Positions 33,525 through 42,955 of a stretch of DNA of 49,906 nt are shown here, in pieces. Within the stretch, counting starts at the first letter, position 1. The number at the start of each line of letters is the position of its first letter. This DNA comes from Xenoacremonium recifei (taxonomy: Eukaryota > Ascomycota > Sordariomycetes > Hypocreales > Nectriaceae). Below the pieces are notes generated by a model. The model made no database searches, was not told where the DNA came from, and saw nothing but the letters and a program-made list of their open reading frames with translations. The stretch spans positions 1 to 49,906 of the forward strand of contig WOFQ01000107.1 of assembly GCA_012184525.1 (NCBI GenBank). Reading direction: 5' to 3'. Both the position numbers and the translations under genes were made by a program.

Positions 33525-36375
33525 TCATCCCTGGCTGGAAGGACTCGGAACATCTCCGCGAATAATCTGACTGATGGGTCGTGCCACGAGATGACACACC
33601 CTTCTCCATGCTTTCCTCGACTCCAAAATCCGCCTGAACTCTACCATTAGACGATGAGCACTTGCTGGACCCTCCAAGACACCCACACCCGTCAAGTGAA
33701 TTTTGCTACTGTCGCCATCATGGATCCAGCTATGTATTGATTTAGCGTCAGTCAGGGAATCTACCCTAACAGGCATCTTGCCCAATGCCCAATCATTCCT
33801 CTGTGACAATAGCTGTGCCTCCCGCGGTCCCCGCTGCATCAGCCTATCATACGCCCACAAGAATAACACAGCTATCAGTAAGCAATGGGGCTCGTGGCAG
33901 GCCACATACTGCTTTCCGCGGATGAGACCAAAGATCGTGGCCGCGTGCCAGAGACATTTGCGAGTCAGGGCCGAGTCCGTCCTCATCCAGGCTTGCAGAG
34001 ACTGCTCCGCCGACTGGATTTCGTCTTCGGTAGCCATCCATCCCGAGTAAACGGCCAATACGTTGGCAGAAACATGTCGAAGAAGGGACATCATATGGGG
34101 CAGGATACTGAGGCCGTCACAACCATCTCCTCGCCAACCCCGTGCGTGCACTGAAGAGCAAAAGGCTTCAAATACTGGGTCGACTTCGGAACTGACAATT
34201 TTTCGTATTGCAGCTGCTGACGCAATTCGGTGCTGGGAGAGCCGTTTTGAGGTTGCTTCGTGCTGCTCAGAGATGAGTTCCGCTGAAGTTGATCCTAAAA
34301 CTAGGGGCGAAACGAGGTTCTCGAGCACCAACTTCTCTTCCACGTGCAGGGCGGTCAAATGCGTGTCTAAGGGAAAGCAACTTATCTGATCCAGGGCAGC
34401 ACTATCGTTCAAAGCCTCCTTGCTAGAAAGAAGTAAGGACCGAGTTGCTAATAGAGTCAGCGTCGTCGCAACCACGCATGGCCTGTAGATTCTCAGTTCT
34501 CAACCGTACAATTTTGTGAATTATAGTGTGATTGCCATTCTCGGCTGTTCTGACATTTCCACATAAAATTATCGCATGGAAGCCTACCGGGCAAATGTTT
34601 CGGCTGTATTGTGCTTGGAAATCTCGCGAACACCGTGTGGAAGGTTTCTTGGCCTAGTTGGTAGAGCTTTGAGGTCAGGAGATCCGCGAAAGGAACGGCA
34701 TCATATACCACCTACGTAGAACACATTGGAGAAGTCGGTTCCGAGACTCTTCGTTTACCCAAGTCCTCCACTCCTTATCAATGTCTTCATCGACAATATT
34801 CCGTACTCGTTCCGGGTCAAGGTCAATCCGTTCAGCAGGCAATGAGCGACAGAGAACCGCCAAGACGCTTCGCCAATAGTGAACCTTCAGCTGCATGCTC
34901 CTTATCCCAGAGAAGGCTAGAGAAATATGAAAAAGGAAAAGGCTCTGAACGAATGCTAGACGGGGAGGGGATGGAAGCTGCGGCATCTAACAGTGCGTCA
35001 GTCATAGGCACACCTCCAAGCGCGAGGGCAACTTACGTTCGAGGTTATGGCTCTCCTAAGAAGCTCCAATAGCGACATTGTACATTGCCCCGCCACGCTG
35101 ATCGCTGAGTATTGGCTGCCCACGACAGATATAGCCAAAAGCAAGATCCATGAGCGCCCTTCATCTAGAGAGGACGGATGCACAAAAGGGTACTCCGGAG
35201 CAAAGTATTCGAAGTATAGCTGGATAAAAGTGTGAAGGGTCCTCGGGTCAATGGATGATGAATCATCATGCCGCTTCTGCTTGTTATAGAAATCCAGGAT
35301 AGGCTGATAGACACTCGCATTTTGGGAGGAAAAGTGGCAGAAAACCTCGGAAGTGAGGATGGAGTCGTCCTCTGGTTGCACCAACGGGAACTGCGGAAAG
35401 GAATTGTCGTCTGCCCGCGCCCAAGTTGGCTCCCCTATGGTAACGAGCTGGGATGGACTCGTGCCCAGGTGAGGCGGTAGATCTCGGAGGGATAATGCTG
35501 AGACAGTAGAGCCAAAATCCTCCGGGTCGTACCAAGTATTGTCATGGGTGCCGCCGAGTGACCATGGAAAAGTGAGGTTGACTTCTACCGGAGGAAGCAA
35601 ATTCCATAAGTCAAAACCGGAAACCTCAGGCGGGAGACTTCCAAGCGGAGGACGATCCAACAAGTCCGCTTGCAGATTCGCGTATGGATGCCCAAAGAAG
35701 TCGTCGAAAGTCGTATCATTAGTGGTCTGCTCTGTGTTTTGATTATGCCCTCGATCATTCGGGACCGAAACAAAGGGATCTTGCGCCGAAGAGCCCTCAT
35801 GGTTGCTCGGAGGACCATGAGCAACCGTGATGACCTCGGCAATGTCAGGCTGAGTTTGCCTGTTATTTCCTTCTGTATCCCTTGCATTCTTCGCTGCGTG
35901 GCTTACCGGAGCATCCTCCATTTCCTCACTCTGAAGCAATGCCACATCTGAAGCTTTGGTGCTCTCATCCACAGCCGAAACACTATCAAGGGACGGAGGA
36001 GAGGGGAACTGGCAATCAAGCCCTTTTGCCTGACACCTTTGGCATGGCGAATAGCTGGAGCACCGCTGCTTGGACTGGACACATGGCCGGCAGGCTTGCT
36101 GATTGTGCCGGGGAGGCAGAAGCGAGCCTGTTGCGCCCGGATGATGGGTTTGCTCATGTCGCAGGGCCGTATCCATAAGGAAGAGGTCAGGTGGATGAAC
36201 AAGCAATTCAATAGCGAGTTTAACAAGCTTACCTGCGCGTGAAGAACCTAGAACAGGTGCCGCACATGTAAGGCTTCAACCCAGAGTGTCGCGAGACGTG
36301 GCGGCGGAGGTGGTCTTTGCGCTTAAACTCGCGACCACAAACCGGACATTCGCGCTGAGACCTCTGCAGTTCCAT
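33525..36375 (-). CDS. Bimodular C2H2 + Zn2Cys6 transcription factor (paralogue 2), with an aberrant first intron
   Basis: Exons complement(join(33525..34447, 34510..34653, 34716..34986, 35037..36174, 36233..36375)) would give 872 aa. C2H2 fingers fall at C10, C13, H26, H30 and C38, C41, H54, H58, and a Zn2Cys6 cluster at C76, C79, C86, C92, C95, C102. The fungal transcription factor domain follows (LHTFIQLYFEYFAPEYPFV, LPCDNFMWKC). Spacing and the 143- and 144-nt exons match the regulator at 14516. The first intron has a good GTAAGC donor and CTGAC branch but ends in AT instead of AG: the sequence is CTTAT|GGAT where CTTAG|GGAT is expected. That change also creates an in-frame ATG (36176-36174), from which a protein lacking finger 1 could start. 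The gene may therefore be impaired or altered, or the base may be a sequencing error. Confidence 0.8.
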
Positions 36376-37310
36376 TTTTCACTGACTATGCATCCTCTAA
36401 CCACGAAATCGAAGTGCGATGTGAGTTTGAAGCCTCTGGTAGTCGGTTCAGCGCGAAGTGTGTGATGTTTGTGGACGATGTTGCCCCATGCGTGGATTGC
36501 TGGCGGGGAAAACTTAGGCTGAATTGGCTTTGAATCGGTCTCCAGTTCTTGCTACCCTACACCACAACAACGGGTCTTTTTTTAAACGGCTTATTATAGG
36601 CAGTTGACTGAACGAACTCTTGACTAAGTATCGTGCTGAAAATGAATATTTAATTTCTAGTTCTCGGTCGTTGAAAAAATTCTTTGAAAAAAGTGATGTG
36701 ATTAGACAATTTCTCGCTACAATTTTGGGTTATCTTGATAAATCTCATCTGAGCCCTTCCATTGCTCTCGCTTAACAATTGCCACGTGCAAAAGATCGCC
36801 TCTTTGTTGCCAACCATTGAAAAGAAAGCATTTCAAACTACTGCTTATTACCCGTAACCGAGTCCAATCACACTCGACAATGCAGGATGCACCCTAACTG
36901 CGTTTGTCTTTGAGGGGTTGTGTCAGGATTTATGACCGACATTATGCAACATTTTCTCCATCCACAACCCGACGGGGGCGGGGGCACGCTACCTTATGGA
37001 ATGCTAGCTGGACGCTACTCCGTCGGCTGACCAAGGATTGCCAAGCCTCCACCCCCGCACTCAGTCCCACCCACAGGCACGTGCAGGGGGAGACGTAATT
37101 ACAGGAAACACTGAACAGAGTCAGTCCATTGAGGGAGGGACAGATGGAGATGGGACGCGCATCAATAGATATATATTACATACCGAGTTCAGGTTGCTGC
37201 CTTAATCATTCCGTTGTGCTTAATAATTCCCTTGATCGGACGGTAAAGATCACATCGTTTTCGACAATTCACTTCTTTCTATTCACCTGTCTCTGAAACG
37301 CTTAACCACC
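36376..37310. promoter_or_regulatory. Divergent promoter between third regulator and second S15-type gene
   Basis: This is 935 bp with no gene seen. The regulator side is AT-rich. The other side carries GACGGGGGCGGGGGC at 36971-36985, combining the shared 9-mer with two CGGGGG hexamers. Confidence 0.4.
36969..36985 (+). promoter_or_regulatory. CCGACGGGG motif fused to CGGGGG hexamer repeat
   Basis: The sequence is CCGACGGGGGCGGGGGC, so both G-rich motifs of this cluster occur together here. It lies 342 bp upstream of the second S15-type start and 594 bp upstream of the regulator start. Confidence 0.4.
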
Positions 37311-39089
37311 ATGCCGCCTCCTGTACAGATGGGCCTGGAGCCTATTAATCCACCCAGAATAGGCATCAAAGGGTATCAGGGGCTGAATCCACGCAAAGAA
37401 ACTCTACCTGCTGGATGGACCTGGCGTGAGGATTCAAGGCCCTTGCCGATCGACATTCTCGTCGAGCACGACTATGCCGTTAAAGTGCGGGACGGGGTGA
37501 CACTCTACATGGACATCTACCGGCCACCATCCTCTGAGAAGGGCGAGAAAGTCCCTGCCATTGTTGCTTGGAGCCCTTTTGGGAAGAAGTTTAACGGAAT
37601 TCTCAAGATGGCTCATTTCCCCTATAACATGGGAGTTCCTAAGGGGGCTCTAAGCGGTCTGGAACGCTTCGAAGGACCTGACCCTGCTGAATATGTTCCC
37701 CGAGGCTTCGCTGTTGTTAATGTGGATGCCCGCGGCTCTGGGAATTCCGAGGGCTCTGTTGTGATCATGGGGTCACAAGAGGCCGAGGATGGGTACGATG
37801 TTATTGAGGCCTTGGCTGGAATGGACTGGTGTACCGGAAACATCGGCCTAGCAGGGAACTCACACCTCGGAATCATTCAATGGTTCATCGCTGCACTGAA
37901 ACCGCCACATTTGAAGGCTATTGCACCTTGGGAGGCCTTGAGCGACCTGTATAGAGAACAGTTTGCTCGCGGCGGTGTGTTTGAATGTGGTTTCTTCGAT
38001 CAGACGACATTTCACAACATTCAAGGATATAATGGCATCGAGTCTCACAAAGAGATGTACCGTCGCAGCCCGCTGCAGAATATATACTGGAAAAACAAAC
38101 GTGTGGATCTATCCAAAGTTGATGTCCCCACCTATCTCACGGCGTCTTATTCCTCCAATGTTCACACCATGGGCTCGGTACGAGGCTGGTTGCAGATCAA
38201 GAAATCAGACAAATGGCTACGCTGGGATCCCTATCAGGAGTGGTTTGATCTATGGGTAGACGAGAACTCCCGAAACGAGCTAGCAGCCTTCTTTGATAAG
38301 TTTCTGAAGGGTGTCGATAACGGTTGGGAGAAAACTCCCAAGGTGAGGATGTCTGTTCTTCGATTTGGCGATGTTGAGCCGTATCATTACATCACCGAAG
38401 ATGATTTCCCCATTCCTCGGACCCAATACAAAGGGCTTTTCCTACACCAAGATGGGATCTTGAAAGCAGATCCAAGCGAGACGGAGTGTGTCGTTACTTA
38501 CAACTCAGAGTCGCCGGAACAAAGCCTCGATATTGCCTCATTCAATCTCACATTCAGAGAGACTACTAGACTAGTTGGGCTACCAAAGGCTATTCTTTAC
38601 ATGTCATGCCTAGATCACAACGACATGACGGTATATGTCATGATTCGTAAGCTTGATAAAAACGGGAATGCGATGTTGAACTTGAATATTCCATGGAAAT
38701 ATACCCCGGCTAGAAAGATGAGCGAGGTCGATCCAAAAGATTTGCACAACCTCCTCTTCTACAAGGGAGCGCAGGGAATCCTGAGGGCTGCACGACGCCA
38801 CATCGATCCGAGCAAGAGTATGCACCCTCAATACCCATTTCACACACACGACAGAGAAGAAGAAGTACCCGCTGGCGAGGTTGTGAAGCTTGAAATCGGC
38901 ATATGGGCCATAGGAATAGAATACGAGGCCGGCGAAACACTAAGCGTTCAGGTCTCCGGGCGGTCTCAAATATTCAACAGCTTTCCTATGGATGAGAAGT
39001 TTAAACCCGCCAACGAGAAGAATATTGGGACGCATAGAATTCATATCGGAGGGAAGTATAGAAGTCGGGTCATCTTGCCTTTTGTCTAA
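37311..39089 (+). CDS. CocE/S15-type hydrolase-like protein, catalytic His apparently replaced
   Basis: This is an intronless gene of 592 aa, the same length class as the S15-type protein at 22507. The N-terminal half has VRDGVTLYMDIYRPP, NVDARGSGNSEG and the elbow AGNSHLGIIQW with Ser184. The jelly-roll half ends in GTHRIHIGGKYRS. Against its cluster mate, KWLRVHNSHEW (with H310) aligns with KWLRWDPYQEW, so the His position holds Asp305. The usual Asp-bearing loop reads TASYSSNVHTMGS and also lacks an obvious Asp. Either another residue serves, or the protein has lost or changed hydrolase activity. Lack of introns contrasts with the intron-bearing mate. It has an A at -3 of the start codon. 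It converges on the broken aldo-keto reductase. Confidence 0.88.
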   Translation: MPPPVQMGLEPINPPRIGIKGYQGLNPRKETLPAGWTWREDSRPLPIDILVEHDYAVKVRDGVTLYMDIYRPPSSEKGEKVPAIVAWSPFGKKFNGILKMAHFPYNMGVPKGALSGLERFEGPDPAEYVPRGFAVVNVDARGSGNSEGSVVIMGSQEAEDGYDVIEALAGMDWCTGNIGLAGNSHLGIIQWFIAALKPPHLKAIAPWEALSDLYREQFARGGVFECGFFDQTTFHNIQGYNGIESHKEMYRRSPLQNIYWKNKRVDLSKVDVPTYLTASYSSNVHTMGSVRGWLQIKKSDKWLRWDPYQEWFDLWVDENSRNELAAFFDKFLKGVDNGWEKTPKVRMSVLRFGDVEPYHYITEDDFPIPRTQYKGLFLHQDGILKADPSETECVVTYNSESPEQSLDIASFNLTFRETTRLVGLPKAILYMSCLDHNDMTVYVMIRKLDKNGNAMLNLNIPWKYTPARKMSEVDPKDLHNLLFYKGAQGILRAARRHIDPSKSMHPQYPFHTHDREEEVPAGEVVKLEIGIWAIGIEYEAGETLSVQVSGRSQIFNSFPMDEKFKPANEKNIGTHRIHIGGKYRSRVILPFV

Positions 39090-39106
39090 GAAAATTGGAC
39101 TATGAT

Positions 39107-39847
39107 CTACTTGACCTGGGTTCTGTCATAATAAAAGTAAAGATGATTTCCCGAATTAAGAGAAGCTATCCGTAGAACATTACTACTAGTGGTTTGGACT
39201 ATAATAAGGAATACCTCTATCGAAATGCAAGATAAATGCAAGTAATATATATTATATATTTTAAAGTCTACTATATAAATAATAGCCCTATTCAGTAACG
39301 TCTCGAGAAAAGTCGGGCTCTCATTTATTCGCAAAGGCTTCTTCTCCGGCTCCGGGGTGGTAGCCCAAGGCCAGTGCATAAGGAAAATATCGATATAGTC
39401 AACCCCGGTGTTTCTAAGTGAGATCTCTAAAGCTGCTGCAGGATCATGGTGCCAGTGGCCCCAGAACTTGGTGACAAGGGTGACCTCACTACGAGGGACT
39501 CCGCTAGCTCGAATGGCACGGCCGACGTCATGCTCGACCCCATAGTACTGAGCCGTGTCGATTAATCGATAGCCATTTTTTAAGGCATGAATGATAGATT
39601 CTTCGAGAATCTTGGCGTCTTCAGTTCCGAAGCTACCTGTGCTCGAAAAAGTCAGGTAAGCTTGAGAATGATGGCGAACCAGAGAGACGGGAAGCGCCCT
39701 TACCTTGCCATGTACCAAGCCCAACAGCGGGGATTTCCTGCCCTAGATGATTTTGTGAGTGATCGATGCAGAATTGACTCATCATGTAGTTAGTAACATA
39801 CCGTTGTTGAGTTTGAACGATTTTGTGCATGCTGATCTATCGGTCAT
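39107..39847 (-). pseudogene. Aldo-keto reductase, 3'-truncated
   Basis: Exons complement(join(39107..39636, 39704..39742, 39802..39847)) encode an aldo-keto reductase N-terminal half: LNNGQEIPAVGLGTWQG, then DTAQYYGVE (catalytic Asp and Tyr), TKFWGHW (Lys) and FLMHWPW (His). Homology stops around 39300, just after SPTFLET. The remaining frame to the stop is AT-rich, low-complexity sequence with no aldo-keto reductase features. A full family member is about 300 aa, so roughly the C-terminal half of the barrel, including the strands that complete the NADPH site, is missing. The splice sites and promoter side look normal. A deletion or element insertion at about 39300 explains this best. Confidence 0.75.
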
Positions 39848-41438
39848 GGTTGGTGAGTTTGATAGTGAACTGTGCTGATCTGGGGTATCGCAAGTAGTAG
39901 TGGAAGAAATAGCTCAATTACCAAAGCTACACTTATATGATTAGGTCTCTGAACATCTCTACGGAGTAGCTGCTTGTGGAAATATCCTCGAATTGCTTAC
40001 AAATGCAAGAAGATGTTGGGTCCACATCGGATAATGATGCATGATGTAATCGATGGGTCGCTGAAAGCGGTCTAGGGAGAAGAGAAACCTTGTCTGCCCT
40101 GGCCATGCTCATCAAGATGAGTTGGCGTGGCAAATATCACATGATTAAGTTCACTTACCAATCCAATGTACTGCCTTGGGAACAACATCTGCCCCGATAT
40201 TTGTGCTCGAGTTACGTCTTGTTCCAAGGCTCAAAGCGCCCTCGCCGTCGCCGCGCACAAGCACGCCGACGTCGCGTGCCTGGGTGTGCACGTTGCAGCT
40301 GACGTACAGCACGCGGCGAGGCCCTAAACCTGCAGGTCTACTCCCAAATATTTAATATCTTAGAGATAGCTTAATCAAGCTATTCTATAACAGTATCTCT
40401 AGTACCACTTTCAAAGTTGTGCTGGGCGGCAATATTGTAGCCAATGAGAATGCGACAATGGATCAAATTTTTATAAGACCTAGATCTCTTTCTTAGAGCC
40501 TAAGAGGCTGCTAATTCAGCCTCATCTTATGAGAGGACCGTTTTACAGTACTTTCACCTGCATCTTTGTCATAAGGGCGGCACACAGGCGGTTCTTGGCG
40601 GGAGTTCTCATATAGGATGGCTCTCAATAAGCAAGCTTCCAAACCACCAGAGAGATTAAGCTTAAGCCACCCTCAGGACCCAGCGAGATGAAATGTTAGA
40701 ATAGCAGATAAGAAAATACCTACTTAATCATACCTAAGACGATATATGTATCTAGAGGAGAAACCGGAGAAGGGACCAATAGCGTCTCTGTTGCTTGTAT
40801 ATACCTGACTCTACTACTCTAATTCTGTATTGGCTGTCGTTAGTTCTAGATATTCCCATACATATCTGTGAGGTATATCTGACTGATGTTTCTTTGGTCT
40901 GTTATGTAGGGAGCATGTATGCGCGCCTAATAATAATTCATCAATTTACTTCAAATGTTTTTTGTATCCATCAAGCAGAATCTTTGACGCCTGCGGCTGC
41001 GCAATCCCTTCCAGTGCTGATCAATTGCTCGTTATAATAGTTAATTCTCGATATCAGAGCCTATCCAGCATGCATCTCAGCTCCTTTACCATAGCCTAGA
41101 ACACATGATATCAACACAGCTTAGTTCCCATACGTTACATTTAACTTCACTTACAGATTTCTAGCATTGCCGTTCGCCTGTTAAATTCCTTTCATGAATA
41201 CGGTTTTATCCATATTAATAGAAACTGCTGCCATAGACTATTAAATAAGCATCTGGGCGGAAGAAGAACTAAATTCCATAGCGTAATTACAAATGTGATT
41301 CTATACGAAACTATTATTTCCTTATCATGTTGCGCAATTGCTTTCTGATAGCGTTTAGATAATTACTATTTTTGAAACTCAACCTAATATCCCTAGTTAT
41401 TTTTTTTAAAAACTATAATTTGAAATATAATAAAACTA
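39848..41438. other. AT-rich gene-poor stretch with a GC-rich gene scrap
   Basis: This is 1.6 kb without an intact gene, mostly AT-rich and TpA-rich. The exception is the GC-rich Trm2-like fragment at 40236-40325. Small open frames at 40090 and 40795 have no recognisable product. The composition suggests old, mutated repeat DNA. Confidence 0.45.
40236..40325 (-). pseudogene. Fragment of a tRNA (uracil-5-)-methyltransferase (Trm2-type) gene
   Basis: Read on the minus strand, about 28 codons give RRVLYVSCNVHTQARDVGV followed by LVRGDG. This is the region around the catalytic Cys of RumA/Trm2-type methyltransferases (SCN-x-x-T-x-ARD). Nothing of the rest of the protein is present on either side, and the insert is strongly GC-rich against AT-rich surroundings. 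It is therefore a captured scrap of a housekeeping gene, not a gene. The call rests on recognition of that motif. Confidence 0.6.
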
Positions 41439-42113
41439 CTACCATGGTAGAGTGGTTCCATCGTAGTCGAGGAATCTAGCACCATCTTCCTTTCTTAGCC
41501 CTAAGATAATTTTTTGAAGTCCAATGACAGATTCAGCAACTGAAATACCACCGTCTCCAGCAAGCTTTCCCATATCCGTTGCAACCCACCCAGGATGCAC
41601 AGCAACAACGCAAACCCCATTCTTCTTTAATTCATTTTGATACTGCACAGCCAACATATTTTCGGCCGCCTTTGTGACCGCGTATGGTCCCGCAAATCCA
41701 TGGATAGCCTCTACCTGTTTCGCAAGTGATCCAGACGTAGACGAAATGAAAACAATGTTCTTTCTCTCACCCCTCAACAATGCCGGTAAAAATGCCTGGA
41801 CTACCCTATGTGGCCCAATTACATTTGTCTCCAAATACTCTCTGAATCTATCATCTGATGTTGTCTCCAGCCGCTCGTCGAGGCCAATCGCAGCATTTAA
41901 AACCAAAATATCCAGCTTCTCCACCTCTTTTGCCGCTGCAGCGACAGACGCAGAAGAGTTCTGATCAAGAGCGATGTATTTAACATCGTCACCTTGAGAT
42001 TGGATAGTATTTCGTACAGCTGCAATGACCTCGTAGTCTTTGATAGCAGTAAATTGCCTGACGAGTTCTGCTCCAATTCCACGAGAGGCTCCCACAATGA
42101 GAATAGTTGGCAT
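41439..42113 (-). CDS. Short-chain dehydrogenase/reductase
   Basis: A single exon of 224 aa. It has the cofactor motif VGASRGIG, the NAAIG strand motif and the catalytic Ser...YAVTK set (SSTSGS, then YAVTKAAENM), so it should be an NAD(P)H-dependent oxidoreductase of the C-factor/carbonyl-reductase-like branch. HPGWVATDMG is typical of that branch. The ATG at MPTILIVG is used; another in-frame ATG lies 15 nt upstream. It appears intact despite AT-rich flanks, and codons contain more A/T at third positions than the main cluster genes. No functional link to the cluster can be shown. Confidence 0.88.
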   Translation of the reverse strand: MPTILIVGASRGIGAELVRQFTAIKDYEVIAAVRNTIQSQGDDVKYIALDQNSSASVAAAAKEVEKLDILVLNAAIGLDERLETTSDDRFREYLETNVIGPHRVVQAFLPALLRGERKNIVFISSTSGSLAKQVEAIHGFAGPYAVTKAAENMLAVQYQNELKKNGVCVVAVHPGWVATDMGKLAGDGGISVAESVIGLQKIILGLRKEDGARFLDYDGTTLPW

Positions 42114-42955
42114 TATGCATATACACAAATTTCAGTTGATAAGCAGTGACTTGTTTTTAGTTGCTAATATAAAAAAGATTTCTAAATACAACAAACAGTT
42201 TTTATATCTCAATAGTGACTTACTATATTTGTCAGCAATATCGCTAGTATTTAGGGCCTTTAACGGATTAGAAATCAAGCCCAGCTTCTTGTCAGTATAA
42301 GACGCGAGCGTTCTCAATATTGATGACAAATTCACCAGCCGGAAAATGGAAATTATTGAGGGGGCGATAGTCCTCATGGGGCCTACTCTTGAAGTCTATC
42401 TTCTCCACTGCCTTCATACTTCGGACTTAAACCCCGACACGCATTTATCCCGCTTTTCCTACCCTTACGCTCATTGGTCTATCCTGCCCCTTCTTGATTT
42501 GTGTGAGAATTGCTCAGTTGAAGTCTTTATTATCCAGCGTCCTAATATTAACAGCTGAAACACAATCTGTATCGTAGAGGTCGAGCAATATTAATCGTGG
42601 TAGTTGGTATTATTCACTCACTCATAGCTGCAAGCAATACCTCTGAATTAAGCGGTTTTTTTAAGCAGAGAAATAAAAATTGAAACCATCGCTATCATCA
42701 AACAAGGACCGACTTCTCCCGAGATAGTGCAATATTTCGGAGACAGTGAAGTGTTTCGGAGATAGTGCATCATTTTAGCACGACAAAAACGAATTGTCAT
42801 TCCACCAATTGCTGCCCATTACTAATTAAAGTACAGCAGTTCAATTCAAATTGTATTATAAATACCCATATCTATATGGAAATAAAAGTCTGAAGTTTCA
42901 AAACATGAAATTTCCATACCATATTCCATCATTCTATATTCAGCACAACTCCAAC
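42114..42955. other. AT-rich intergenic region
   Basis: This is 842 bp with no gene recognised. It contains three tandem 19-bp repeats at 42721-42777. A frame at 42346-42558 has no known feature. Confidence 0.4.
42721..42777 (+). repeat. Three tandem 19-bp direct repeats
   Basis: The units are GAGATAGTGCAATATTTCG, GAGACAGTGAAGTGTTTCG and GAGATAGTGCATCATTTTA, back to back with a strict 19-bp period. They lie about 180 bp upstream of the OYE relic. They could be operator-like sites or a small satellite. Confidence 0.55.

Noticed and set aside
101..39089. Secondary-metabolite biosynthetic cluster
   Set aside because: No PKS, NRPS, terpene synthase, DMATS or similar core was found in any frame, although tailoring-type enzymes are present.
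40795..41037. 80-codon plus-strand frame in AT-rich DNA
   Set aside because: It has no ATG context, domain or codon pattern; it looks like chance in low-complexity sequence.
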